64,000 bases of DNA from Aurelia coerulea (Eukaryota > Cnidaria > Scyphozoa > Semaeostomeae > Ulmaridae). The DNA lies in assembly GCA_039566865.1 (NCBI GenBank), contig CM076943.1, positions 43,160,663 through 43,224,662 of the forward strand. The letters run 5' to 3'. The notes under the pieces are model-generated. The model was given only the letters and a program-made list of their open reading frames with translations, had not been told where the DNA came from and made no database searches. Positions 34,822 to 45,753 of the stretch are shown here, piece after piece (the stretch's first letter is position 1; each line of letters begins with the position of its first letter). A program made the translations under genes and the position numbers.

Positions 34822-37800
34822 ATGGCTGTAAACCTACAACCAGTTCCCGAATTTGTTCCAGACGCAGATATCGGTGCAAGCCTCGCAACAAGATGGAGAC
34901 TTTGGTTGCAAGATATCAACACGTTTATCTTGGCCAGTGGCATCAGGGCTGCCAAGAGGAAGAAAGCTTTATTATTGTATCAAGCAGGTCCTAGAATTAG
35001 GGAGATTTCTGCTCAGTTAACTGACACAGGTGAAGAAGATGACTTCGACCTTGCTCAGCAAAAGTTATCTGATTATTTCGAGCCTCAGAAGAATAAACGG
35101 TACGAAGTTTATCGCTTTCGTGAAACGAAACAAGGAGAAAGGGAAACTCTCGATAACTTTCACACAAGATTGAGGAACATGTCAAAAACATGTGAATTTG
35201 CAGATGAAACATTCGAAATAGGAGAGCAAATAATTATTGGGGGACGCTCATCCAGAATTAGGAAAAGAGCTCTTCGAGATCCAGAGTATTCGCTTAAAGA
35301 TATGCTTATAGATGGAAGGCGCGATGAAAGCAGCTCGTATCAAGCCAAGGACATTGAGTCCAAGGAGGAAACAGCAGAAACAACACATCGTTTTACAGCA
35401 AAACAGAGTGATCGCGCACAGTGTGGTAACTGTGGAAGGAAAGTTCCACATAAGGGACCCTGCCCAGCCAAAGGGAAAACCTGTAGAAACTGCAACAAGC
35501 CAAATCACTTTGCAGCAGTATGCAGAAGCTCTAAGCCTTTTTCAAAGCCAAGGCAACCACAGAAAGCCAATAATTCAACTGCAATTAGACCACTTCAGCA
35601 TGAAAGTGACACAAGTGAGGATGAATATATGTATACAGTTGGTCATAGGAAACCCAATCCATCCAAGGAAAGCCCTAAAGTAAATGTTATGGTTGGTGAA
35701 CACCAATTTGCTATGATTGTTGACACAGGCTCAACAATAAATGTTATTGACAAAAACGCTTTTGATAACATGAAAGGCATCAAATTGCAGCAGACAAAAG
35801 TTAAAGCATATCCGTACAATACAACACAACCAGTTCAATTCATTGGGAAATTTGAAGCACTTGTAAAGACAACGTCTCGGTATGCTGTTGCCACGTTCTT
35901 TGTTCTAAAACAAGAGGACAGTGGATGTTTATTATCCGCAGCTACGGCACAGGAAATGGGAATAATAACCTTGAAGCTGAATAAGATCAAAACAGAAACT
36001 CCTGAGAAAACCGCCCAAGCACAGATTAAAAGTAATGATCCAGAGATAAATGACATCTTACAGGACTATCAAGAAGTGTTTACTGGTGTAGGGAAATTGA
36101 AAGGTTATTCTGTTAAACTCAACATTGATGAAAAAGCAATTCCACATGCACAACCGCAAAGAAGAGTTCCATTTCATATTCGTAAAAAAGTAAAAGCCGC
36201 TGTGAAGGAGCTGGAGCAAGAAGGCATCATTGAACCCGTTCCAGAGGATTCTCCTGCGCAGTGGGTATCACCAATTGTTGCTGTACCAAAGAAGGATGAT
36301 ACAGTTCGTCTCTGTGTTGAGATGAGAATGCCTAATAAAGGAATTAAACGAGTCAGGCACCCCATACCGACAGTAAACGACATCAGTGTGGAGCTGAACG
36401 GTACCAAATATTTCAGCAAGCTGGATCTAGCACAGGCATACCACCAGTTGCCTTTACACGAAGACAGTCGTTACATAACAACATTCAACACTCATTTAGG
36501 ATTATATCGCTATACACAATTGAATTACGGCACTAATGCTGCCATGGAGATTTTCCAGCACGTGTTACAGCAAAATTTACAAGGTATAGCTGGCGTTCTA
36601 AACTTAGCAGATGACATATTCGTTTTTGGGAAAACGTGTGAAGAGCACGATGCAGCTTTAAAGAACTGTTTAGAACGATTGAAAGACAGAGGATTGACTC
36701 TAAATCCAAAGAAATGTACGTTTTTACAACCGTCAATTACTTTCTTCGGACAAATCTTTTCACAACAAGGGACACGCCCAGACCCAAAACGCGTTGAAGA
36801 TCTCGAAAATGCATCAGTACCAGTCAACGCCAAAGAGGTTCGCAGTCTATTAGGAATGGCTAACTACAGTGCGAAATATATTCCGAATTACGCTACGATT
36901 ACAGCACCATTACGCGAACTTACAAAGAAAAATGTAACCTTTGTGTGGAAAGAGAATCACCAAGAAGCCTTCACGAAGTTGAAACAAGCACTTAGTGAAG
37001 CACCCGCGATGGCTTATTTTGATGTGAACAGGGACACATTTGTAACAGTAGATGCAAGTCCGGTTGGCATCTCTGCAATTTTAACCCAGTCAAAATCAGG
37101 ATCTGACGAATACACGGTAGTCGCTTATGCTAGCAGAGCCCTTTCTAATGTTGAAAAGAGATATTCACAGACGGAGAAAGAAGCGTTAAGTATCATCTGG
37201 GGTGTTGAACACTTCCATTTGTTCCTATACGGAAAATAATTCACATTAATCACTGACGATAAGCCATTAGAGGTGATTTACGGGAGTGCCACATCCAAAC
37301 CATCGGCAAGGATAGAACGGTGGGTTCTCAGATTACAACCATACGCGTTCAAGATTCAATACCGAAGCGGTAGCGAAAACGCAGCGGATTATTTGTCACG
37401 GCATCCGTTCAAGAAAGGAGAGAAGCAACAAGAGAAGCTAGCAGATGAATACGTAAATTTCCTGACGCGTCATTCGGTACCAAAAGCAATGACATTAGAA
37501 GAGAGACCACGTGAAACCAAGTCTGATACCACATTACAAAGATTGCACGCAGCAATACGTTTAACCCTATCCAGACTAGGGGGGGGCACAAAGTGCCCCC
37601 CTAGTAAACTTTTTCACACAGCTCGTCGAGTATCTCTATAATAGTCTAGCTTCTTTGTGACTTTTAGTTTCTATCTATGAGACATCTTTTCATGTCAATT
37701 TCAAAAATTTTGACACTGATTCCGGGGGTCAACACATGACTTTAAATTGAGTGCTCCGCAAAATAAATACCGTTTAAGTCATAGCTTTGGAACCACTGAC

Positions 37801-39706
37801 TCTATGACAATGAGACAAACATTGTTGAACTCGTCTTGAAGCAAGCTTTCATTTGATATATAGTTTATTGATTTTTGATGACGTCATCAACAATTGGTTG
37901 TTGCGCATGCGTACTGACGAAAAACCATGTTATGGTTCATTTTTAGGAAAATGAGTGACATCATATGATGCAGCAGATATTATTATGTATATTTAGCATT
38001 TTTTGCTATTTTTAAAAGTAATTTATATTCAATTTTAGACAAAAATCGCTCTTTTTTTCGTATAAAATAAATAAATGCTGACATCAGCAAAAATATTAGT
38101 GTTACAAAGCAAAAATTTCAAAATAAGAATTACAAGGATATAATCCTTCTATGTTTCAAATATCACATCGATATATTTTATCAATTTGGAGATACAATGC
38201 GACAAATTACATGTGGTTTTACACCCAAATTAGCAACATTTGCTGACGTCAGCACTTAATCACGTGACATAAACAAAAACAAATCACATCATCTTGTTTG
38301 CCTTATCATGTTTGTTACTTGTGCCAAGTTTCAAGTCTCTAGCACTTATGATTCTATGAAAAACCAGGGGGGGCACTTTGTGCCCCCCCCCCCTAGTCTC
38401 CCCAAAGTTTCAAAAAGCCTAGTCTGGATAGGGTTAAACATGTGGGACACCGATTGCCTAAAGCCATACCGTTGCATTAAAGACGAGCTTACAGTCGGAT
38501 CACAAGGAGTTTTACTTAGAGGAACACGTATAATCATACCGTCATCGCTTCATCAACGAGCAATAGACATTGCCCATGAAAACCACCAAGGTTTATCCAA
38601 GACAAAAGCACTACTTCGAGAAAAGGTGTGGTTCCCCGGTATTGATGAGCTTGCGCAAAAGACACTTCAATCATGTATTGCATGCCAAGCAGTCGGCAGA
38701 CCAGCACCACCTGAACCATTGCATCTACAAGACATGCCTAAAGGACCCTGGGAGAAAATTGATATCGATTTTTATGGACCTTTGCCGTCAGGGGACTACT
38801 TGCTTGTCGTAATAGATCGTTACTCTCGTTTTCCTGAAGTTGAGATTGTCAGAAGCACAAAAGCATCAGTAGTGATTCCTAAATTGGATAAGATTTTCTC
38901 AGTACATGGTATTCCAGAAACTGCGAAGACGGACAATGGACCACCATTCTCAGGCGATGATTTTGATCGATACCTTAGAGCACTTGGTATTGTGTATGAA
39001 CCATCTACACCGTGTTGGCCTCAGGCAAACGGAGAAGTCGAACATTTCAATCAGCCATTAGGCAAAGCATTGCAGACAGCAGTTACGGAAGGAAACGTGT
39101 GGAGGCAAGAACTTTATCGTTTCCTGTTACAGTACCGCATTACCCCGCATAGTACCATAAAGGTAGCGCCATGTGAACTTATGTTCAATCGATCGGTGCG
39201 AGGTAAACTTCCTTCTCTCGAAAAGAAACGTGTTTTGAACAAGCACAAAGAAGCTCGTGAAAATGAACTAAAGAGTCAGAGTTACAAAGGAGTACGCAGA
39301 CAAACGAAGACACGCAAAAGAGAGTACAATTGATATTGGAGATACAGTTCTGGGGAAACAAATCAAGCAGAACAAGTTGACAAACAGGTTCAATAAAACA
39401 CCTTACATTGTCATAAATCGAAAAGGCACGAAAGTAACAGCCGAAAACTCCAAGCATCGTATTACCAGAAACGTTTCACATTTCAAAAGAGTAAACGCAA
39501 GTGTAAAGCGGCAAATAGACAGCTCTGATAGTGATTCTGATGATGAGCAAAGTTTTAGACACGAGAATGAGCACGAGCACGTTATTGAGCACGAACACGA
39601 ACACGCAAATGATCGAGAAAACGTGAACGTTAGACATGAGAGACCAGTAAGAACACGTCAAGCGCCAATTCGTTACGGAAATCCGATTCCGTTGGAAGTA
39701 CTTTAG
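34822..39706 (+). pseudogene. gag-pol polyprotein of the Ty3-type element, disrupted
   Basis: The first open part (34822-37239, 805 codons) has a gag-like N-terminus and two zinc knuckles at about residues 201-236 (CGNCGRKV; CRNCNKPNHFAAVC). It also has an aspartic protease IVDTGST at about 299-305 and a reverse transcriptase with LADD at 595-598. At 37237 a TAA interrupts the RNase H segment, where the frame otherwise continues in phase. The frame is then split by the MITE at 37561. Beyond the MITE, the integrase shows an HHCC zinc finger (38560-38690), a first aspartate in DIDFYGP, TDNGPPF, and the glutamate in GEVEHF, then a frameshift near 39310. A GPY/F-like C-terminal module and an acidic His/Glu-rich tail follow (39377-39706). 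It acts, when intact, in reverse transcription and integration of the element's own RNA. Confidence 0.92.
37561..38437. mobile_element. TTAA-flanked MITE, copy 5, inside the Ty3 pol gene
   Basis: Runs TTAACCCTATCCAGACTAGG ... CTAGTCTGGATAGGGTTAA with a 16-bp perfect terminal repeat (877 bp in all). Subterminal hairpins GGGGGGCACAAAGTGCCCCC lie at both ends. It splits the pol frame between RNase H and integrase at a TTAA, and the flanking codons are contiguous apart from the duplicated TTAA. It therefore inserted after the retrotransposon did. Confidence 0.95.
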
Positions 39707-39752
39707 ACTGTACACACTCTTGCCAGGACTTTAGTTTTAAAAGGGGGAGTGA

Positions 39753-39929
39753 TGTAATATTTAGACATTAGTATTATTAGTTATATTACGTACGCGCCCA
39801 TGCGGCGGAGCGCGTGTTGTTGTTGCGAGTTAGAATCTCGTGGTGTTAGATTTGTAGGCCATGTTACGTTCTGTTGTCGAAGATTCGTCTCGTCTTTGAT
39901 CGAATCTATGGAGCCCCAAAGTATTAACA
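39753..39929 (+). repeat. 3' LTR (177 bp)
   Basis: Begins TGTAATATTTAGACATTAG, directly after the polypurine tract, and ends GTATTAACA. It is about 97 percent identical to the 5' LTR by eye, which points to a fairly old but recognisable insertion. Confidence 0.9.
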
Positions 39930-40039
39930 CTTACTACTAATAGAATTACCATTACCATCTGCTTTTGTACCCGGGGGAGGGCACTTCACTGTTGGCTGAT
40001 AAAAAGGGGTGTGCGCTCCAAGAATTTCTGTTATGACCT

Positions 40040-40198
40040 AATAGACGATCACGCTAAAGATGGTGGTGAGGAAATTTTAACCAAGATGCAATGCGTTCTA
40101 ATTACGAATCTTTAACAATTCTATAGGAATCCGATTAAAGAGCGCAATGCATCTCGGTAAAAACTTCCTCGTCGCCATCTTTAGCGTAATCGTCTATT
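40040..40198. mobile_element. Palindromic MITE, AATAGACGAT family, copy 2
   Basis: It starts aatagacgatcacgctaaag and ends ctttagcgtaatcgtctatt. Its inner block ttctataggaat-cgattaaag is shared with copy 1 at 32228-32380. The length is about 159 bp. The two copies differ by scattered substitutions and a short extra segment (ttctaattacgaat) in this one. Confidence 0.85.
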
Positions 40199-40323
40199 CC
40201 AGAATAAAGGTGGGATTTTGAGACCCTATCCCAGAATATGGATGTGGTTCCTGACACCTGTTTTACAACAAAACAATTATAAGATTGTTGTTTATCCTAA
40301 ACAATAAAGATGATTATTATATG

Positions 40324-40420
40324 GCGTTCGAAAATACGGCTCCTCGGACCGGCAACGCAGCAATTCGATTGGTTCTCGATCGGTCCGTAAAAGCCGTATT
40401 TTTCGTTCGAAGCCGTATTG
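40324..40420. repeat. Hairpin, cgttcgaaaatacggc palindrome
   Basis: cgttcgaaaatacggct...cggacc (40325-40352) is matched by ggtccgtaaaagccgtatttttcgttcg (40382-40411) in inverted order. It is likely a small palindromic MITE. Confidence 0.7.
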
Positions 40421-40690
40421 GACCGGGCGTCGCCTTAAAAATCCACAACAAGGAAGGAGCTTCTTGTGTAGGCTTAGGCCGTAAGAAGTGTCAGCCAAAG
40501 TTTAGCTTATTCATCGAAGATTTCTTTTCTGTAAACTTTGAAGATGAACTTGCAATTATACACGAAGAAAATGCCAATGTAGTTAACGTTGCAACGAGCA
40601 ACTACAGTGATGCACAGGATCAGAGACACAACAGAAAAGTACGATACTATAAACAACGTTCTCAAAAGGTTCTGCCATATAATAAAGCCT

Positions 40691-40822
40691 TTATTAAACG
40701 ATTACTCGATCCACGCTGGAAAATATTTGGACCTTAGTTCATTGTACGGACCTCACTGCGTTCGGTCCGTACGTCAAACTGCGGTCCAAATATTTTCCAG
40801 CATGGACCTCGTAATCGTTTAA
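40691..40822. mobile_element. Palindromic MITE, about 130 bp
   Basis: ttaaacgattactcgatcca...gctggaaaatatttggacc is matched in inverted order by ggtccaaatattttccagc...cctcgtaatcgttta. The inner hairpin gtacggacctcactgcgttc-ggtccgtac lies at the centre. The palindrome is nearly complete, so a transcript would fold into a single stem. Confidence 0.8.
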
Positions 40823-41274
40823 TAACCGCATAGCATTCTCAATCTAGCAAAATTTAGACCCCAATCCCAGAATATTTTTATAAAAACTACATCCCATTCC
40901 CAGAATTTTCGTGCCAAGAACCATCCCAAAACTGGCACACATCCCGGTATGATTTGATGATGAAGTATGCCCCCTCCTCCGGGTTTTGGATGAGCAAAAA
41001 TTATCTCTTTTCCGGACAAAGGTAGGACTTAAGGTAACTCTGCTTTCCGCTCTAGTGCACAGCGAGATGTCGTTTCGCAAAACCACTCTCCTCAGAAAAC
41101 AGTTAATTTCTCCAATATTATTCGGTCTATCGAAAAGCGGTAAAAAGGATGTTGTTCTGTATAATCTGGGCAATCGAAAGATGTATAAATCGCAATTTTT
41201 TTTTGTCAACCCTGGCTTCGCAAATCCTTGCTCAAATCTTTTTGCTGATTTCAGAAGAATGGATTTACCTCCAA

Positions 41275-41951
41275 AACTACTCGAAAAAGTTTCGATTTTT
41301 TTCGCTCCATCATTAGCTAAGTAGTTCCTCTACAACTTTGCCAAATCTGATTGAAAAAGTTAGGCTAGATTTCCTGCAATCGAATTTTACATTTCTGTTT
41401 ACTTTTCCACATCGAAGGGGAAAAGCGTTGGTCAACAGTTTAGCCCATGCAGAACGATTTGAACGCCCATAGAATGTTTTTACAAAAAAATTAGTTCTTG
41501 ATCTAAGATCTATGCTCATTGTGGACTCTAAAAAGAAATTGATAATCTGTGAATGCTTACGAAAGTCTCGAAAGACACACAAAGCATGGTTTCGTGAAGT
41601 TGCTAGTAAAAATCAGTAATTTTAAATCAATAGATGCAAATGATACTTTTACAAGCGCACTAAGGATGTCTTTTGAGACCTGCGTATGTTTTTCCCAAAC
41701 ATGACGTTCTTTTGTTTGCCAATGGAAAAACTTCTGAAAGTTACTTCAAGCCTGAGCTTTTGCAAGCGTGCTTCATAGCATGGTAATCTGTTGACCAAGG
41801 TTTCTCCATTTCACTGTCGAAAAGTAAACAGAAATACGAAATTCGATTGTAGGAAATCTAGCCTAGCTTTTTCAATCAGACTTGGCAAAGTTGTAGATCA
41901 ACAACCTAGCTAAAGATGGAACGAAAAAAAATCGAACAATTTTCGAGTAGT
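41275..41951. mobile_element. Foldback element with 175-bp arms
   Basis: The left arm 41275-41450 (aactactcgaaaaagtttcg ... ttggtcaacag) is inverted at 41775-41951 (ctgttgaccaagg ... cgaacaattttcgagtagtt) with roughly 85-90 percent identity by eye. The 325-bp centre has no recognised gene. A GAAA-rich tract follows at 42004-42032. Confidence 0.8.
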
Positions 41952-42316
41952 TGATTATAAAGTCCACTTTGTAATCTAAGAAGGGGCTTCGATGTCAGTC
42001 AGGAAGAAAGAAAGTCAGAAAGAAAGAAAGTAAGTCCGTCACGCTCGTTAAAGCAATTAATTAACGTCTTATCTCTGCTAATTGGCACTGAAATAAAGAA
42101 AGTGCACAGAAAGCGCATACAAGACAGAAGTTTCCAGCGATCCTATAGCAACATTTGACGTCGGCTTATTTCATGTTAGACAGATTTGACACCGTAAGAT
42201 GGATAAATCACCATGATGTTTACCCTCATTCTTGACTTTATTAGCAGCTTAATTATGTTAAAACAATCGTTTTCTAGAACAAACGCATCATCAGCCACTT
42301 ATTTCATTAACTGATC

Positions 42317-45300
42317 GGCTATCTGTAAAAGGGGGAATGGGGAATCGGGGAATCATCGGGGAATCGGGGAATCTGTAAAAGGGGGAACATGGAAACTACA
42401 CATTCCACAATTTTCTATATTTTTTTTTATGAAACTGCGGCCAACACTGTATACCACAATAGAAAATCTTTTCATTTCCTCTTATGGGCGAGCAAAAATA
42501 AATCCAACAAAACAGATTTCGTTCGAAATCTGTAAAAGGGGGAATATGAAAACCAAACGTCGAAATTGGAAGTACAACGCTTCATATTGAAGATCTTTGC
42601 ACGCAAATCTCGAATCTGGCATTAGAAAGTTGATATTTCCTATCTAAACGTAAAATAACGCAGCTTTTCAAAATCTGTAAAAGGGGGAATCTGTAAAAGG
42701 GGGAACTTCAGAACTACTAACTATAGAAGCATAATTTTGATACGAACATGATGCTGATGACTTGGTCTTACCAATGGACGCAGCAGAATTTTTAAGAAAT
42801 TACCTAGGAAAGTATAAAATCGACACCAAATGCCAAATAACTGCTTTACGGCAAGTCTTTGATGCAATTTGTAGAACAATTGCGTGAGTTCGTGTCGAAT
42901 TCCATGCAATATCAGGTGTAGACTATTTCAAATAGAGGTCAAACACTTTCAAAAGAAGCTAAAATGGGGAATTTTGTGAGTCACGTAATTCATGGCATCC
43001 CTCCAAGTCAAGGGGGTTGCTTGCAAGATTTCACTTCAGTGATCTGACGGTGAAATCATGGGTGGCAAGACGCCACAGATATTCTTGATTGCCGCAGTTC
43101 AGTTCCTTTCGCGGAGGAAAATATTCTTTACCACTACGGACGAGCTAGCGTAATATCTCCTCCACAGAAATGTATTTTCCTCTGTGGTCAGTGGCGGACT
43201 GGCTCTGATTTTTGCACCGGCCATGAACGAGTTAAGGGGGCCCTAAGTGGGTGTGGCCTCGATGATGAGTGTGTGGTCAGGGGCAAAATTCGTCGCATTT
43301 CCTCGATTCCTTATCAATAGCCAAGGTAAACTCACTTTCTTTGAAAATGAGGCATGTATCTCACGATATATCTTCTTATGGCATGATTAAAATTTTTACA
43401 TTGTCTCTACTTTATAAAAGTAATTTGTTTACCTTTTTTGTATTGTGGGCCAGACGATCTATAATGTTTTCGTTTCTCAAACTGTTGTTGAGGAACTCTT
43501 TTCTGACCCCCCCCCCCCCCCCCCCAGCAGTGTGGTCAGGGCAAATTAACTGATGGAGTATCAAAATGAGGGGTCTGGGGGCGAAGTCCCCAGGAAAATT
43601 TCTGAGGACAAACCCTCTACTTTGGCTTAGAACGCTTCTCCCAATCCCAGGTTTGCCGATGCTAAAATTGAATTGTCATTTGTAACAGTAGTTTTATGAA
43701 TAAGCACCCACAGGGAAATTTTTTGAGTAAACATCTGTTCTTTGGCTTAGAATGCCTATCGCCATACCATCTTACCAGAGCAGAATTTGAAACTTTGAAA
43801 TTCTCAAAATTATTTTTGCAGTTTTCTATCAATGAACACTCTCGTGAAAATTATCGGGCAAAGCTTTCAGTTTTTCACAATCCAATTTTTGCGTGCCCTC
43901 AAAGTGGAGCAGTTGACAAAGTGCGTCCTGGAAATTTTTGAAACTTGCAGCCTCTACTTTGGCTTAGAGTGACTCTCCCAGTCATTTCTTTACCCTACAC
44001 TACCTATAACAACTATTTTCTGTGAAGGAATCTCGAGAACCATCTTTTGGCAGAAGTGGAGGGGCCTTTACTTTTTCTGCAACGGTGCTCCCTTCTTCAC
44101 CATCCGTATCTTCGCTCTCGACGGTATTCATTTCTTTGAGCAAGTTCAATAACACTGAAGGATTTTGCAAAAGGGGCCCTTTTCCAGGAAAAAGGGGCCT
44201 TTTTGCAAGATTTTGAGAAGGGCCCACCGGCCATCGGCCCGGTCCGCCACTGTCTGTGGTGTCAGATATGCTATGCTGAAAGATACTGCGATGTTTGACA
44301 ACTAATGGTGAAGTCATGGGTTGTAGGATAAATTTAGGTTCACGCGAATGAACTAAATTGGTTTTAAATAGATAATATAAATCACCCTTGTATCCTCCTT
44401 GTGTTTCTCCTTCTCATTACCTTCTGGGGCAGCAAATATGCTTCTTTCAGGTCTAATACTGCGACATTCACCTTGACTAGGCTAGGCCCACCTCGTTGTT
44501 GAGAACGCCCTCGCCACCTCTCCTTCACATCTTCTGTCCCTGCGTGGCATTGTAGCTAAGAAGGATATTTTGAAACTTGATGCTTTCGCGCTCATTCTCA
44601 ACAACAAGGTGGGCCTAGCCTAGCCAAAGGTGAATGTCGCAGTATTAGACCTGAAAGAAGCTCATTTGCTGCCCCAGCAGGTAATGAGAAGGATAAACAC
44701 AAGGAGGATACAAGGGTGATTTATATTATCTATTTAAAACCAATTTAGTTCATTCACGGGAATCTAAATTTATCCTACATCCCATGATTTCACCATTAGT
44801 TGTCAAACATCGCAGTATGTTTCAGCATAGCATATATGACACGACAGAGGAAAATACATTTTTGTGGAGGAGATATTACGCTAGCTCGTCCGTAGTGGTA
44901 AAGAATATTTTCCTCCGCGAAAGGAACTGAACTGCGGCAATCAAGAATATCTGTGGCGTCTTGCCACCCATGATTTCACCGTCAGATCACTGAAGTGAAA
45001 TCTTGCAAGCAACCCCCTTGACTTGGAGGGATGCCATGAATTACGTGACTCACAAAATTCCCCATTTTAGCTTCTTTTGAAAGTGTTTGACTTCTATTTG
45101 AAATAGTCTACACCTGATATTGCATGGAATTCGACACGAACTCACGCAATTGTTCTACAAATTGCATCAAAGACTTGCCGTAAAGCAGTTATTTGGCATT
45201 TGGTGTCGATTTTATACTTTCCTAGGTAATTTCTTAAAAATTCTGCTGCGTCCATTGGTAAGACCAAGTCATCAGCATCATGTTCGTATCAAAATTATGC

Positions 45301-45743
45301 TTCTATAGTTAGTAGTTCTGAAGTTCCCCCTTTTACAGATTCCCCCTTTTACAGATTTTGAAAAGCTGCGTTATTTTACGTTTAGATAGGAAATATCAAC
45401 TTTCTAATGCCAGATTCGAGATTTGCGTGCAAAGATCTTCAATATGAAGCGTTGTACTTCCAATTTCGACGTTTGGTTTTAATATTCCCCCTTTTACAGA
45501 TTTCGAACGAAATCTGTTTTGTTGGATTTATTTTTGCTCGCCCATAAGAGGAAATGAAAAGATTTTCTATTGTGGTATACAGTGTTGGCCGCAGTTTCAT
45601 AAAAAAATATATAGAAAATTGTGGAATGTGTAGTTTCCATGTTCCCCCTTTTACAGATTCCTCGATTCCCCGATTCCCCGATTCCCCGATGATTCCCCGA
45701 TTCCCCGTTCCCCGGTTCCCCGTTCCCTCTTTTACGGATAGCC
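42317..45743. mobile_element. Giant foldback element, GGCTATC family, copy 2 (3.4 kb)
   Basis: The ends are GGCTATCTGTAAAAGGGGG and its inverted counterpart ending GGATAGCC-type sequence (TTTTACGGATAGCC). They are flanked by the exact 10-bp duplication TTAACTGATC (42307-42316 and 45744-45753). The arms are over 1.1 kb: 42317 to about 44505 (interrupted by a hAT element at 43189-44252) against about 44590-45743, with only about 85 bp between them. Arm identity is high: a 62-codon frame near the ends is the same in both. The arms begin with tandem GGGGAATC repeats and contain five copies of a TCTGTAAAAGGGGGAA motif. No transposase is present. It shares termini and duplication length with 1831-2456. 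Confidence 0.92.
43189..44252. mobile_element. Non-autonomous hAT element with 8-bp duplication
   Basis: It starts CAGTGGCGGACTGGC and ends GGTCCGCCACTG. The 8-bp sequence TCTGTGGT lies on both sides (43181-43188 and 44253-44260), as expected for hAT transposons. It is inserted only in the left arm of the giant foldback: the right arm has the uninterrupted site. The interior has a C-run (43507-43526) and three copies of a ctactttggcttagaa-type block (near 43617, 43739 and 43957), but no transposase frame. Confidence 0.95.
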
Positions 45744-45753
45744 TTAACTGATC

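Larger units (their letters stand above)
34611..39929 (+). mobile_element. Ty3-type LTR retrotransposon, both LTRs present, inactivated
   Basis: A 177-bp LTR at 34611-34787 is repeated at 39753-39929, each with TG...CA ends; by eye they differ at about five positions. The polypurine tract AAAAGGGGGAGTGA (39739-39752) abuts the 3' LTR. The internal region encodes gag, protease, reverse transcriptase, RNase H and integrase in that order, which is the Ty3 order. It is broken by a nonsense codon at 37237-37239, a TTAA MITE insertion (37561-38437) and a frameshift at about 39310. The flanks give no matching 5-bp target duplication (ctgga against cttac). The left flank is a LINE fragment that does not resume on the right. 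Confidence 0.93.
39969..40984. mobile_element. Composite element with CCCGGGGGAGGG-type ends
   Basis: The left end acccgggggagggcacttc is roughly inverted at gaagtatgccccctcctccg-ggt (40962-40984). Internal blocks such as gaccctatcccagaatat (40224) and gaccccaatcccagaatatt (40857) are repeated. Two or three independent palindromes sit inside: 40040-40198, 40324-40420 and 40691-40822. No coding function is seen: the 150-codon frame at 40285 runs straight through two of these hairpins. Confidence 0.55.

Noticed and set aside
40285..40737. 150-codon open frame
   Set aside because: It runs through two palindromic hairpins, and its composition is explained by them.
42721..45308. Identical 62-codon frame present twice on opposite strands
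   Set aside because: It is simply the mirrored arm of the foldback element; no domain and no independent support for coding.
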